This document shows, piece by piece, positions 1 to 8,581 of a stretch of 64,000 bases of DNA. Position 1 is the stretch's first letter; each line of letters starts with the position of its first letter. The DNA comes from Vreelandella subglaciescola (lineage in GTDB: Bacteria; Pseudomonadota; Gammaproteobacteria; Pseudomonadales; Halomonadaceae), in the NCBI RefSeq assembly GCF_900142895.1, contig NZ_LT670847.1, positions 2,170,001-2,234,000 of the forward strand. The letters are read 5' to 3'. Both the position numbers and the translations under genes were made by a program. The notes under the pieces are model-generated. The model saw only the letters and a program-made list of their open reading frames with translations, did no database searches and was not told the origin of the DNA.

Positions 1-90
1 CGCATTGAATACGTGGGCGACGGCTATATCAACGAGGCGCAGCACATGGGCTGGCTGCAGCGCTTTTTCCTGAACGTGTCGCCTTTCTAA
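1..90 (+). CDS. flgH: FlgH, flagellar L-ring protein (3' end only)
   Basis: This open frame runs in from the left edge and stops with TAA. The 29 visible residues (RIEYVGDGYINEAQHMGWLQ, then RFFLNVSPF) match the conserved C-terminus of FlgH, the outer-membrane lipoprotein that forms the L-ring bushing around the flagellar rod. The protein ends in Phe, as many outer-membrane proteins do. The gene directly precedes flgI, the usual order. The N-terminus and lipobox lie outside the window. Confidence 0.85.
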   Translation, partial: RIEYVGDGYINEAQHMGWLQRFFLNVSPF

Positions 91-129
91 CCCATTGGTG
101 CAAGCGGCAGACGAACAAACGGGCAAGCA

Positions 130-1260
130 ATGCGACCTTACGCAACACGACTGAAAAACGCCTGGCGCTGGCAACTGAGCCTGCTGTTGGTGCTATCTAC
201 GCTGACGCTGCCGGCACATGCCGAGCGCATTCGCGAGCTGGCCGGTTTTGCCGGCGTGCGTGATAACCAGCTGAGCGGCTATGGCCTGGTAGTAGGGCTG
301 GATGGCAGCGGTGACCAGACCACCCAGGCACCGTTTACCAGCCAGAGCCTGACCAACATGCTCTCGCAGCTGGGCGTGAGCGTGCCGGCCGGCACCAACC
401 TGCAGCTGCGCAATGTGGCAGCGGTGATGATCACTGCCGACCTGCCGCCGTTCGCCCGCCCGGGGCAGCGGCTGGATATCGTCGTGTCGTCGATTGCCAA
501 CGCGCGCAGTCTGCGCGGCGGCACGCTGTTGATGTCGCCGCTGAAAGGTGCAAACGGCGATACCTATGCGCTGGCCCAGGGCAATATGCTGGTCGGCGGC
601 GCGGGTGCACAAGCCGGCGGCAGCAGCGTACAGATCAACCAGCAGGCGGCGGGCCGCATTCCCGGCGGTGCGCTGGTAGAAAGAGAAGTCCCGCTTAACC
701 TGGGTGCCAACGGCGGCACGCTGGAGCTGCAGCTGAACGAAGCAGACTTCGGCACCGCGCAGCGCATGGTCACCGCGATCAATAACGAATTCGGCCGCGG
801 CGTGGCCTATGCGCGCAACGGCGGCGTTATAGCGCTGGACGGCCCGGCCAACGATAACGCGCGGGTCAATTTCATGGCGCGGGTAGAGCGCGTCAACGTG
901 ACGCCGACGCAAGCGCCCGCACGCGTCGTGATCAACGCCCGCACCGGTTCGGTGGTGATGAACAGCGCCGTTACGCTGCGCAAGGCGGCGGTGGCGCACG
1001 GTAATTTGTCCATCATGATCGATACCCAGTTCGGCGTCAGCCAGCCCAATGCGTTCGGCGAAGGCGAAACCACCGTGGTGCCCGATGCCAATATCAATAT
1101 CGAGCAGCAGGAAGCGTTTTTGCAGATCGTGGAAGGTGCGCAGCTTAACGAGGTGGTTAACGCGTTAAACGCGCTGGGTGCCACGCCCCAGGATTTGATG
1201 TCGATCCTTGAAGCGCTCAAGGCAGCCGGGTCGCTGCGCGCCGAGCTGGAGATTATCTGA
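130..1260 (+). CDS. flgI: FlgI, flagellar P-ring protein
   Basis: FlgI is the periplasmic P-ring subunit that surrounds the flagellar rod at the peptidoglycan layer. The 376-residue product has the usual family length. A Sec signal peptide covers about residues 1-31 (basic start, hydrophobic LLLVLSTLTLP core, AHA cleavage site), followed by the diagnostic ERIRELAGFAGVRDNQLSGY start of the mature protein and later GLVVGLDGSGDQT. The C-terminus (ALGATPQDLMSILEALKAAG) is also typical. The gene sits between flgH and flgJ, and its TGA overlaps the flgJ ATG (ATGA), so translation is probably coupled. Confidence 0.97.
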   Translation: MRPYATRLKNAWRWQLSLLLVLSTLTLPAHAERIRELAGFAGVRDNQLSGYGLVVGLDGSGDQTTQAPFTSQSLTNMLSQLGVSVPAGTNLQLRNVAAVMITADLPPFARPGQRLDIVVSSIANARSLRGGTLLMSPLKGANGDTYALAQGNMLVGGAGAQAGGSSVQINQQAAGRIPGGALVEREVPLNLGANGGTLELQLNEADFGTAQRMVTAINNEFGRGVAYARNGGVIALDGPANDNARVNFMARVERVNVTPTQAPARVVINARTGSVVMNSAVTLRKAAVAHGNLSIMIDTQFGVSQPNAFGEGETTVVPDANINIEQQEAFLQIVEGAQLNEVVNALNALGATPQDLMSILEALKAAGSLRAELEII

Positions 1261-2285
1261 TGAGCGTCAATCAAGACATGACGGGCCAGTTCGCGCTGGA
1301 TATGCAAGGCTTTCAGCGCATGCAGCACACGGCGCGGACCAACCCTGAAGAAGGGGTGAAAGGCGCGGCCCAGCAGTTTGAAGCGCTTTTCGTGCAGATG
1401 ATGGTCAAAAGCATGCGCGAAGCCATTCCCGAGTCGGGGTTGATGAATAGCCAGGCGACCCAATCCTACCAGTCGATGATGGATCAGCAGTGGTCGCAGG
1501 TCATCGCTTCCCGCGGGGTGGGGCTTGCCGACGCGCTGGTGGCACAGCTTGAACGCCAGGGTGCCGTGCCGTCGGGAAGTTCAGGTGGGCCGTCCGATAC
1601 GGCCGCGCTGATTGCCGGTATTCCCCGCGGGACACCTCGCGTACTGGAGAACCCGCTGCCGGTGGGTAAAATGAACGAAACGCCGCGCTCAACGCCTGCC
1701 GGCGATGGCTTTTTCAGCGAGCTGGAGGCCATTCGGCATACGCCTGAGCGCGTTGATTCAATACCGCCCTCCGGCGGCAATAACGCCCCTGAACCCGGCA
1801 ACCACGTACAGCAATTCATGCAGGCGTTAGGCACACCGGCACAGGCGGCCAGCGAGACAACCGGCGTGCCGGCGAAGTTGATTCTTGCCCAGGCGGCGCT
1901 GGAAACCGGCTGGGGCCGCCATGAAATCCCCACTGAAAACGGGCGCAACAGCCACAACCTGTTCGGCATCAAGGCCGGCAGCAGCTGGCAGGGCGATACC
2001 ACCGATATCACCACCCACGAATATATCGACGGGCGGCGCGTGCAGAAAGTAGATACCTTTCGCGTTTATGAGTCTTTCGAGCACGCCTTTACCGACTATG
2101 CCGGCCTGATCGGTAACAATCCGCGCTACGCTGGCGTGGTTAACGCGCCCGATGCCCAGCGCGCCGCGCTGGCGCTACAGCAGGGCGGCTACGCCACTGA
2201 TCCGCGTTATGCCGCCAAGCTGGTGGCCGTGATGGATACCATGGGGCCGCTGTCAGATAACAGCCTGCTGGCCCAAGCACGCTAA
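1260..2285 (+). CDS. flgJ: FlgJ, rod-cap protein with peptidoglycan hydrolase domain
   Basis: FlgJ caps the growing rod and cuts peptidoglycan so that the rod can cross the periplasm. The product has 341 residues. The N-terminal rod-cap domain is about residues 20-100 (FEALFVQMMVKSMREAIPES). A low-complexity linker follows, then a beta-N-acetylglucosaminidase-type domain from about 175 to 330, with AQAALETGWGRHE carrying the catalytic Glu and NLFGIKAG after it. This is the bifunctional two-domain form found in beta/gammaproteobacteria. It starts inside the flgI stop codon. A separate promoter for flgK follows it. Confidence 0.96.
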   Translation: MSVNQDMTGQFALDMQGFQRMQHTARTNPEEGVKGAAQQFEALFVQMMVKSMREAIPESGLMNSQATQSYQSMMDQQWSQVIASRGVGLADALVAQLERQGAVPSGSSGGPSDTAALIAGIPRGTPRVLENPLPVGKMNETPRSTPAGDGFFSELEAIRHTPERVDSIPPSGGNNAPEPGNHVQQFMQALGTPAQAASETTGVPAKLILAQAALETGWGRHEIPTENGRNSHNLFGIKAGSSWQGDTTDITTHEYIDGRRVQKVDTFRVYESFEHAFTDYAGLIGNNPRYAGVVNAPDAQRAALALQQGGYATDPRYAAKLVAVMDTMGPLSDNSLLAQAR

Positions 2286-2320
2286 GGCCCGGGCTTGCCG
2301 ACGAGGCGTTAATTTGGCAT

Positions 2321-2347
2321 TCAAGTTTTGTCGCGCACTGCCGATAC
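2321..2347 (+). promoter_or_regulatory. Sigma-28 (FliA) promoter for flgKL
   Basis: TCAAGTTT at 2321-2328, an 11-base spacer and GCCGATAC at 2340-2347 closely match the FliA consensus TAAAGTTT-N11-GCCGATAA. The site lies 28 bases upstream of the flgK ATG. Hook-associated genes are class 3 (or class 2/3) genes in FlhDC systems, so the position fits. Confidence 0.85.
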
Positions 2348-2375
2348 CATAGCCATCGGCTTAAAGGATGACACC

Positions 2376-4286
2376 ATGAGCATGTTTTCTACCGGGCTAA
2401 GCGGCCTCAATGCGGCGCAGAATGCTCTGCAAACCACCAGCAATAACATCAGCAACATATTTACGCCGGGCTATAACCGCGAAATTACCCAGCTGGGCGA
2501 AGGCTCGGCGGGATCCGGCGGCGTGCAGGTCAACGACATTGAACGCCAGTTCAACCAGTACGTGGCGACCCAGCTCAACAGCGCCAAGACCGAGTCCAGC
2601 GCGCTGGAAACCTACGCCTCGCAGGTGTCACAAATTGACAACCTGCTGGCCGACCGCGATGCCGGCCTGGCGCCGCTGATGCAGGGCTTTTTCTCGTCCA
2701 TGGAAGATCTGGCCAGCGCGCCGTCCGACCCGGCAGCGCGTCAGGGCGTATTGGGTAGCGCTGATACGCTAAGCGCCCAGTTCCGTTCCTTTGACGGCTA
2801 CCTGCAGGATATGCAGGACAACCTCAACGGCCAGATCAAGGATGAAGTCACCCAGATCAACAACACCGCCACACAAATTGCGGACTTCAACCGCGAGATT
2901 TCGCTGGCACGCGCGCGCAACGGCGAGGCGCCCAACAGCCTGCTGAATCAGCGCGATGAGCTGGTTTCCCAGCTTAACGAACGCATGGATGTGCGCCTGA
3001 ACATTCAGGACGGCAAGACCTACAACATCAGCCTGCCCAACGGCCAGCCACTGGTGACCGGTACCGATTCGTTCAAGCTCGAGGCGGTGAAGTCCGAGAG
3101 TGACCCGCAGCGTACCGTGGTGGGCTACCGCGACGGCGGCGGCAACCTGGTGGAGCTTGAAGAAGACACCATCAAGGGCGGCTCGCTTGGTGGGCTGATG
3201 TCATTCCGCTCAGAAACGCTGGATAAAACCCAGAACCAGATTGGTCAGCTGGCCGTATCGCTGTCGGTAGCGTTCAACGAGCAGCACAAGCTGGGTGCCG
3301 ATCTTGACGGCGAGCAGGGCGAAGACTTTTTTAATATCCGTGAGCCGCAGGCCTATGGTAATGCAGGCAATAGCGCTAAGGACCTGCTGACCTCAGCGGA
3401 GTTTGATACCGAGAATATCGACGATCTAGAGGCTACCGATTACACGGTTAGTTTTGAGAATGATGGCACCGGCACCGCTGTTCCTGTGGTGACGCGTAAC
3501 GATAATGGGGCTGCGGTAGCGGCCGATTGGGATAATGGTAGCAACACGCTGTCTTTCGGCGGTGTCGAAATGACGCTCTCTGGTGCACCCGCGGCCGACG
3601 ATACGTTCGAAGTAAAGCCCGTGCGCCGCGCCGGCGCGGGCATGGAAACTGAGTTTAGCGATCTCGATAAGATTGCGGCGGGTAGTTTTGTCGTAGCCGA
3701 AGGCGAGCTGGATGTGAGCAGCCTGCACGCGGCAAACGATCCATTCTCTCCCAATGCGGAATATAAGTTGACCGTCGAGGAGAGCGGTAACATGACTACG
3801 CTAGAGCCAACGGGGGCTAGCGTAGAAGTGGATGGCCAGCCCTTTAACCCCGCTACCGATGTATTGAGTGCTGGTGACAAGATTAGCATTGATGGCTTTA
3901 GCTTTACGCTGGACACGCTGCCAAGCGCGGGGGAAGAGGCGACTTTGACCATTAGCCAGGGCGACGCCGGCTCGGGCGATAACCGCAATGCGCTGGCGCT
4001 GCAGGATCTGCAAAGCGAAAACCTGGTAGGCGGCAGTGCTTCGTTCAGCGGTGCCTACGGCGCCATGGTCAGCGATGTGGGTAATCGCACCAATATCACT
4101 CAGGTCAATCTGGATGCCCGTCAGGGGCTGACCGATCAGCTTGAGGCCGTGCAGCAGTCGGAATCCGGCGTTAACTTTGATGAGGAAGCCGCCAATCTGA
4201 TCAAGTTCCAGCAGTTCTACCAGGCCAACGCCAAGGTCATCAATACGGCGTCCACGGTGCTGGATACCATTCTCAACCTGCGTTGA
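2376..4286 (+). CDS. flgK: FlgK, hook-filament junction protein (HAP1)
   Basis: FlgK forms the first junction ring between hook and filament and leaves the cell through the flagellar export apparatus. The ATG at 2376 is chosen because the protein then begins MSMFSTGLSGLNAAQNALQT, the conserved D0 helix, and AAGGA lies 8-12 bases upstream. A longer in-frame start would lie inside the promoter. The C-terminus (EAANLIKFQQFYQANAKVIN, ending LDTILNLR) is the other half of the D0 coiled coil. At 636 residues it is longer than enteric FlgK (about 547). The extra length is in the central region coded by about 3420-3960, which is less GC-rich and carries two related beta-type modules. Confidence 0.97.
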   Translation: MSMFSTGLSGLNAAQNALQTTSNNISNIFTPGYNREITQLGEGSAGSGGVQVNDIERQFNQYVATQLNSAKTESSALETYASQVSQIDNLLADRDAGLAPLMQGFFSSMEDLASAPSDPAARQGVLGSADTLSAQFRSFDGYLQDMQDNLNGQIKDEVTQINNTATQIADFNREISLARARNGEAPNSLLNQRDELVSQLNERMDVRLNIQDGKTYNISLPNGQPLVTGTDSFKLEAVKSESDPQRTVVGYRDGGGNLVELEEDTIKGGSLGGLMSFRSETLDKTQNQIGQLAVSLSVAFNEQHKLGADLDGEQGEDFFNIREPQAYGNAGNSAKDLLTSAEFDTENIDDLEATDYTVSFENDGTGTAVPVVTRNDNGAAVAADWDNGSNTLSFGGVEMTLSGAPAADDTFEVKPVRRAGAGMETEFSDLDKIAAGSFVVAEGELDVSSLHAANDPFSPNAEYKLTVEESGNMTTLEPTGASVEVDGQPFNPATDVLSAGDKISIDGFSFTLDTLPSAGEEATLTISQGDAGSGDNRNALALQDLQSENLVGGSASFSGAYGAMVSDVGNRTNITQVNLDARQGLTDQLEAVQQSESGVNFDEEAANLIKFQQFYQANAKVINTASTVLDTILNLR

Positions 4287-4304
4287 TAACCGGGAGTTTC
4301 AGTC

Positions 4305-5561
4305 ATGCGTATTAGTTCGGTCACCATGTATGAACAAAGCGCTGCGTCGATCAACCGGCAGCAGGGTGAGTTTCTCAAGATTAGCCAGCAGATGGCGAGC
4401 GGCCGCCGGGTGGTTAATCCGTCTGACGACCCTCAGGCTGCATCGCGTGCCGTGGGCGTGGATCAGTCCAGGGCGGTGACCCAGCAGTATGCCGATTCGC
4501 GTATTTCGGCGCGCAACTCGCTGTCGCAAACCGAAAGCATCCTCAACAGCGTCAGTGACGCGGTCACCAGCGCCAAAACGCTGCTGATACAGGCATCCAG
4601 CGATACGCTGAGCGACGTTGACCGCGAGTCCATTGCCAGCGAACTGCACGGCGTTTACGAAACCATGATTGGCCAGGCCAATGCCACTGACGGCAACGGC
4701 CGCTACCTGTTTGGCGGCTACGCCGATAACGCCCCGCCGTTTGTTAAAGAGGCTAATGCCGATCCTGATGCCGCTCCTAATGTGAAGTACAAGGGCGACA
4801 GCAACGCCCGCGAGCAGCGCATCGACGCCTCGCGCAAAATGCCGGTCACCAGCAACGGCGAAGATATTTTTATGAGCGTCCCCAGCGGCGCGGGCTACGT
4901 GGCCGATGCACCCTCAAGCAATGAGGGTAGCGTTACCTTTGGTGGCCCCCAGGTAGCCGATGTCAACGACGATAATTACGGCGATAACTTTGCCGTCAGC
5001 TTCGATGATAGTAGCGGCGCAATGGAAGTGATCGTCAATAATCTAGATGACACCACGAATAATCCGGTAGTAAAGCAGGCTTATACCGGCAATGGTGAAG
5101 ACAGCCAAACGGTTTCTTTCGGCGGCCTGGATATTACGCTTGAGGGCGAGCCGAAGTCTGGTGACACCATCGCCGTTTCAAAAGCGGGTAGCGATCAGCA
5201 TCCGCCGGATCTTTTCAAGACGATGGAAGAGGCGATCCGCGTGCTGGAAGCGCCCAATGAAGACCCGCAGGCAACGGCCGATTTTCGTAATACGGTGAAC
5301 ACCGCGATGCGTGACCTGGATAACGCGCTGGATAACGCGCTGACCGTGCGCGCCTCGGCCGGTGCGCGCCTCAATGAGCTGGACGTGGTCGACGGCGTAG
5401 GCGCCAACCGCATGCAGAATTACGACCAGACGCTATCGAATCTGGTGGATCTGGACTACGTTGACGCGATTTCCGAGTACAGCCTGCGCCAGGTTGGCAT
5501 GCAGGCCTCGCAGCAGGCGTTCGTGAATATCAAGGGCAGCTCGCTGTTCGACTATCTCTAG
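4305..5561 (+). CDS. flgL: FlgL, hook-filament junction protein (HAP3)
   Basis: FlgL is the second junction protein, exported to the hook tip, and carries flagellin-like helical termini. The product has 418 residues. The N-terminus (MRISSVTMYEQSAASINRQQ) and ASGRRVVNPSDDPQAASRAV are conserved, and the C-terminus resembles flagellin (YSLRQVGMQASQQAFVNIKG). A central module at about 4980-5190 (SFGGLDITLEGEPKSGDTI) resembles modules in the neighbouring FlgK. It starts 18 bases after flgK with GGGAG as ribosome binding site, and a strong hairpin follows, so flgKL is a two-gene unit. Confidence 0.97.
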   Translation: MRISSVTMYEQSAASINRQQGEFLKISQQMASGRRVVNPSDDPQAASRAVGVDQSRAVTQQYADSRISARNSLSQTESILNSVSDAVTSAKTLLIQASSDTLSDVDRESIASELHGVYETMIGQANATDGNGRYLFGGYADNAPPFVKEANADPDAAPNVKYKGDSNAREQRIDASRKMPVTSNGEDIFMSVPSGAGYVADAPSSNEGSVTFGGPQVADVNDDNYGDNFAVSFDDSSGAMEVIVNNLDDTTNNPVVKQAYTGNGEDSQTVSFGGLDITLEGEPKSGDTIAVSKAGSDQHPPDLFKTMEEAIRVLEAPNEDPQATADFRNTVNTAMRDLDNALDNALTVRASAGARLNELDVVDGVGANRMQNYDQTLSNLVDLDYVDAISEYSLRQVGMQASQQAFVNIKGSSLFDYL

Positions 5562-5588
5562 TGGCCGCTAGCCGTTGACGATTCGCCC

Positions 5589-5625
5589 GCAAAAAGCCCC
5601 GACTTGATAAAGCCGGGGCTTTTTG
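5589..5625. terminator. Bidirectional intrinsic terminator between flgL and fliR
   Basis: GCAAAAAGCCCCG and CGGGGCTTTTTGC form an inverted repeat around a 12-base loop. There are T-runs on both strands, so it can end transcription from flgL (+) and from the fli operon (-), which converge here. Confidence 0.92.
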
Positions 5626-5649
5626 CTGTGGAACGTTCTGGCGACGCGG

Positions 5650-6441
5650 TTAATTGACCTGTGCGAGCAGTTCGATCAGCTCCTGCATAAAGGCCAACCC
5701 CTGGCTGAACAGGCGTTCCAGGAAATGCCCCAGATCCGTCATCAGCACCATCATCAGGGTCAGCCCCACGGTGAGCGAGGTGGGGAAACCGATATTGAAG
5801 ACGGTCAGCTGGGGAGCCGAACGATTCAGAATGCCCAGCGCCAGGTTGATAATCAACAGCGCCCCGACCAGCGGCAGGGCAAGCAGCATCCCCGAGGCAA
5901 AGATGGTGCCGCCATAGCGTGCCAATAGCTCAAAGGCGTTGGCGTTGAGCGTATCCAGGCCGATGGGCAGCGTTTGAAAGCTCATCACCAGCGTCTCAAG
6001 CACCATCAGGTGGCCGTTTACGGCGAGAAACATCAGCAGCGTCACCATATAAAGAATGCGCGACAGGATCATGATATTGGTGCCGCTTGATGCATCAAAA
6101 AAGCTGGCGAAGGCAAGGCCCATCTGCAGGCCGATAAACTCGCCGGAAGCCTGCACCACGGCAAAGACGATGTGCATGACCAGACCGATGGCCAGGCCGA
6201 TGACAATCTGCTCAACCATGATGCCAAACCCGGCCCACGACATCACCGCTATGTTCGGCATGGGCGGGAGAATCGGGGCAATGGTGATGGTGATAAGTAC
6301 GGCCAGCCCCACCTTGACCCGGTTAGGGACGCTTGAGTGCCCCCATAAGGGCGATGCAGCCATAAACGCGGTAATGCGTGCGAACGGCCATAAAAATGCG
6401 ACCAGCCAGCCCTGCAGCTGGTCAAAGGTGACTTCGATCAC
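5650..6441 (-). CDS. fliR: FliR, flagellar export gate protein
   Basis: FliR is an integral membrane part of the FliPQR export gate of the flagellar type III system. The 263-residue product has about six hydrophobic segments and the family signature region MGLAFASFFDASSGTNIMIL. It starts with GTG at 6441, giving MIEVTFDQLQG as in other FliR proteins, 3 bases after the fliQ stop. It is the last gene of the - strand fli operon and ends just before a bidirectional terminator. Confidence 0.95.
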   Translation of the reverse strand: MIEVTFDQLQGWLVAFLWPFARITAFMAASPLWGHSSVPNRVKVGLAVLITITIAPILPPMPNIAVMSWAGFGIMVEQIVIGLAIGLVMHIVFAVVQASGEFIGLQMGLAFASFFDASSGTNIMILSRILYMVTLLMFLAVNGHLMVLETLVMSFQTLPIGLDTLNANAFELLARYGGTIFASGMLLALPLVGALLIINLALGILNRSAPQLTVFNIGFPTSLTVGLTLMMVLMTDLGHFLERLFSQGLAFMQELIELLAQVN

Positions 6442-6444
6442 GCG

Positions 6445-6714
6445 CTACATCACCATGCTGGGAATATTGGTGAACAGCCGGAAGGTAAAGTCGGTAATCA
6501 ACCCGACCAGCCAGGGGCCGGCAATCACCAGTACCGCGAAGACGGCGAGAATCTTGGGAATGAACGTCAGGGTCATTTCGTTAATCTGGGTGGCGGCTTG
6601 AAACAGGCTGATCAACAGCCCGGTCAGCAGCGCGGCCAGCAGCATGGGGCCGGCAAGAAACAGCGTAACGCGCATCCCTTGATACGCCATGCTCATTACC
6701 ATTTCCGGGGTCAT
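6445..6714 (-). CDS. fliQ: FliQ, flagellar export gate protein
   Basis: FliQ is the small two-helix membrane subunit of the export gate. It has 89 residues, the usual length, with the conserved start MTPEMVMSMAYQGMRVTLFL and ATQINEMTLTFIPKILAV in the loop between its two membrane helices. It lies between fliP and fliR in the standard PQR order. Confidence 0.96.
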   Translation of the reverse strand: MTPEMVMSMAYQGMRVTLFLAGPMLLAALLTGLLISLFQAATQINEMTLTFIPKILAVFAVLVIAGPWLVGLITDFTFRLFTNIPSMVM

Positions 6715-6750
6715 GGCAAGCCCTCCTTGAACGATAAACGCGGCGGCGCG

Positions 6751-7563
6751 CTACACCATGTAGAAACTTTCCGCCATTGAGCCAATGATAAGCTGCCAGC
6801 CGTCGACCAGCACAAACAGCATGAGCTTGAACGGCAGGGAAATGGTGATGGGGGGAACCATCATCATGCCCAAGGCCATCAGCGTACTGGCGACCACCAG
6901 ATCAATAATCAGAAACGGAATGAAAATCGTGAAGCCGATCTGAAACGCCGTTTGCAGTTCGCTGGTGACAAAAGAGGGCAGCAGAATGCGCATGGGCAGA
7001 TCTTCAGGGCCCTGCAGCGGGCCAATATCGGCCAGCCGGGCGAACAGCGAAATATCGGCTTCGCGGGTTTGCGCTAGCATAAACTCGCGAAACGGCTCCT
7101 GCGCCAGACGTAAAAAGTCTTCGAGGTTGATGCTGCCGTCGGTGAGCGGCACCCAAGCGGTATTGTAGACTTGGTCCAGCACTGGCGACATGATGAAAAA
7201 GGTCAGAAACAGCGCAATGCCGAGCATCACCTGGTTAGGTGGGGTGGCCTGGGTGCCCATGGCGGTGCGCAATAGGCTGAGCACGATGATGATGCGCGTA
7301 AAGCTGGTCATCATCAGCAGCATCGCCGGAAGAAACGCCAGCGAGCTCAGCAGCAGTAGCGTCTGCAGCGATAGCGACCACTTCTGGCCGCCGTCATCCA
7401 GCGGCTGGCTGACCATGCCGGGAATGGTCTGCGCGATGGCGGCGGTTGAAACCGCAAGCCCGGCCAGCAGCAGCATGACAAGCCCGGTGCGTCGGAGTAT
7501 CAGCCCGGCCGGCGTATTGACGTGAAAGATGCGCGACAAGCGCGCAGGCACCCGAGTATTCAT
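6751..7563 (-). CDS. fliP: FliP, flagellar export gate protein
   Basis: FliP forms the core pore of the export gate and carries a cleavable signal peptide in many species. The product has 270 residues. A hydrophobic leader ([17 protein letters not shown]) comes first, followed by family motifs such as [39 protein letters not shown] and the C-terminal [17 protein letters not shown]. The ATG overlaps the fliO stop (ATGA at 7560-7563). Confidence 0.97.
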   Translation of the reverse strand: MNTRVPARLSRIFHVNTPAGLILRRTGLVMLLLAGLAVSTAAIAQTIPGMVSQPLDDGGQKWSLSLQTLLLLSSLAFLPAMLLMMTSFTRIIIVLSLLRTAMGTQATPPNQVMLGIALFLTFFIMSPVLDQVYNTAWVPLTDGSINLEDFLRLAQEPFREFMLAQTREADISLFARLADIGPLQGPEDLPMRILLPSFVTSELQTAFQIGFTIFIPFLIIDLVVASTLMALGMMMVPPITISLPFKLMLFVLVDGWQLIIGSMAESFYMV

Positions 7564-8006
7564 AGTGAAGTGTGAGTCGTTGAGCGGGGTGAGCCCGGAT
7601 CGGCAGGGCGGGAAGCATGGCCTGACTGGCGCAACGCCTGGGCGAAGCGCGCGGAAAAACCCGATGCCGGCGGCGGTGCGCTGTGCGGCGTCTGCGCGGG
7701 TGCGGGGCGCTCGTGCAGTTTGTTAACGCGCCCGTTACCCACGCCCAGCACCAGCCAAGTGCCGTCAAGCTCCACAATCACCACACGCTCGCGCGTGCCG
7801 ACGGCGGTACTGCTGATGACTTCCAGATGAGCACCGTGTTTTGCTTGTCGCTTGTTAAAGCGCTTGAGCAATACCGTACACACGAGAATGAGGGCAATAA
7901 CAAACGCGAGGGCCGCGGCCGTCTTGCCCAGTGCCGCCATGCCCAGCAGCGCATCGCTGCTGCCAACGGCATTCAGCGTGTCACTTGACGCGGTGTCGGC
8001 GCTCAT
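7560..8006 (-). CDS. fliO: FliO, flagellar export gate assembly protein
   Basis: FliO is a membrane chaperone that helps FliP oligomerise. The product has 148 residues: a single membrane segment at about 29-47 ([18 protein letters not shown]), then a small cytoplasmic SH3-like part ([20 protein letters not shown], then [18 protein letters not shown]) and a Pro/Ser-rich tail. It overlaps fliN upstream and fliP downstream by ATGA junctions. FliO is poorly conserved, so the call rests on both position and the [11 protein letters not shown] motif. Confidence 0.92.
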   Translation of the reverse strand: MSADTASSDTLNAVGSSDALLGMAALGKTAAALAFVIALILVCTVLLKRFNKRQAKHGAHLEVISSTAVGTRERVVIVELDGTWLVLGVGNGRVNKLHERPAPAQTPHSAPPPASGFSARFAQALRQSGHASRPADPGSPRSTTHTSL

Positions 8007-8581
8007 CGATTCAGCTTGTGTATACGCTCTGAGGGCGTAATGATTTCGGTGATGCGGATGCCGTACTTGTCCTCGATCACGACCACTTCACCCTGGGCAA
8101 TCAGATAGCCGTTGATCAGAATATCCATCGGTTCGCCGGCCAGGCCATCAAGCTCGATGACTGACCCCTGGGCAAGCTCCAGCAGCTGCTTGATGGTCAG
8201 CCGGGTACGCCCCAGCTCAACGGTCAGTTTGACCGGAATATCCATGATCATCTCAAGATCACGGGATACGCCGGAGGCGTGTTCGGCGTTCAGCGGCGGA
8301 AATACATCGCTGCTGGCTTCTCTGGCCTGGGGCGCTTCAGTCGTTGCCTCAGGGGCGTCATCGCTTGCGGACGGCTCATCGGCAGCCTCCTGCTCGGCCA
8401 TGGCGGCCGCCCAGGGGTCATCTTCTTCGGCAGCGCCGGTATCCTCGTTGACATCCTGTTCGGACATGGCGGCCGCCCAGTCGTCATCAGACACGTTCTG
8501 CGGGTCTTGAGCGCTGGCGTCGTCAGCGGAGTTCTGGTCGTCAGAAGGTGTCTGATCGTCAGGCTTGTTGGGATCAGTCAT
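8003..8581 (-). CDS. fliN: FliN, C-ring switch protein with duplicated N-terminal motif
   Basis: FliN sits at the bottom of the flagellar C-ring, where it takes part in switching and docks the FliH-FliI export complex. The start at 8581 (MTDPNKPDD) is chosen because it overlaps the fliM TGA as ATGA; a longer frame would run far into fliM. The C-terminal SpoA domain (IMDIPVKLTVELGRTRLTIK, then GEVVVIEDKYGIRITEIITP) is almost enteric. The acidic N-terminal 100 residues carry two copies of a DxWAAAMxEQ motif (residues 33-42 and 55-64), whereas enteric FliN has one. The product has 192 residues against about 137 in E. coli. Confidence 0.95.
   Translation of the reverse strand: MTDPNKPDDQTPSDDQNSADDASAQDPQNVSDDDWAAAMSEQDVNEDTGAAEEDDPWAAAMAEQEAADEPSASDDAPEATTEAPQAREASSDVFPPLNAEHASGVSRDLEMIMDIPVKLTVELGRTRLTIKQLLELAQGSVIELDGLAGEPMDILINGYLIAQGEVVVIEDKYGIRITEIITPSERIHKLNR

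Noticed and set aside
193..999. Long minus-strand open frame inside flgI
   Set aside because: It is a shadow of flgI in another frame; composition is His/Arg-rich with no family features, while flgI is certain.
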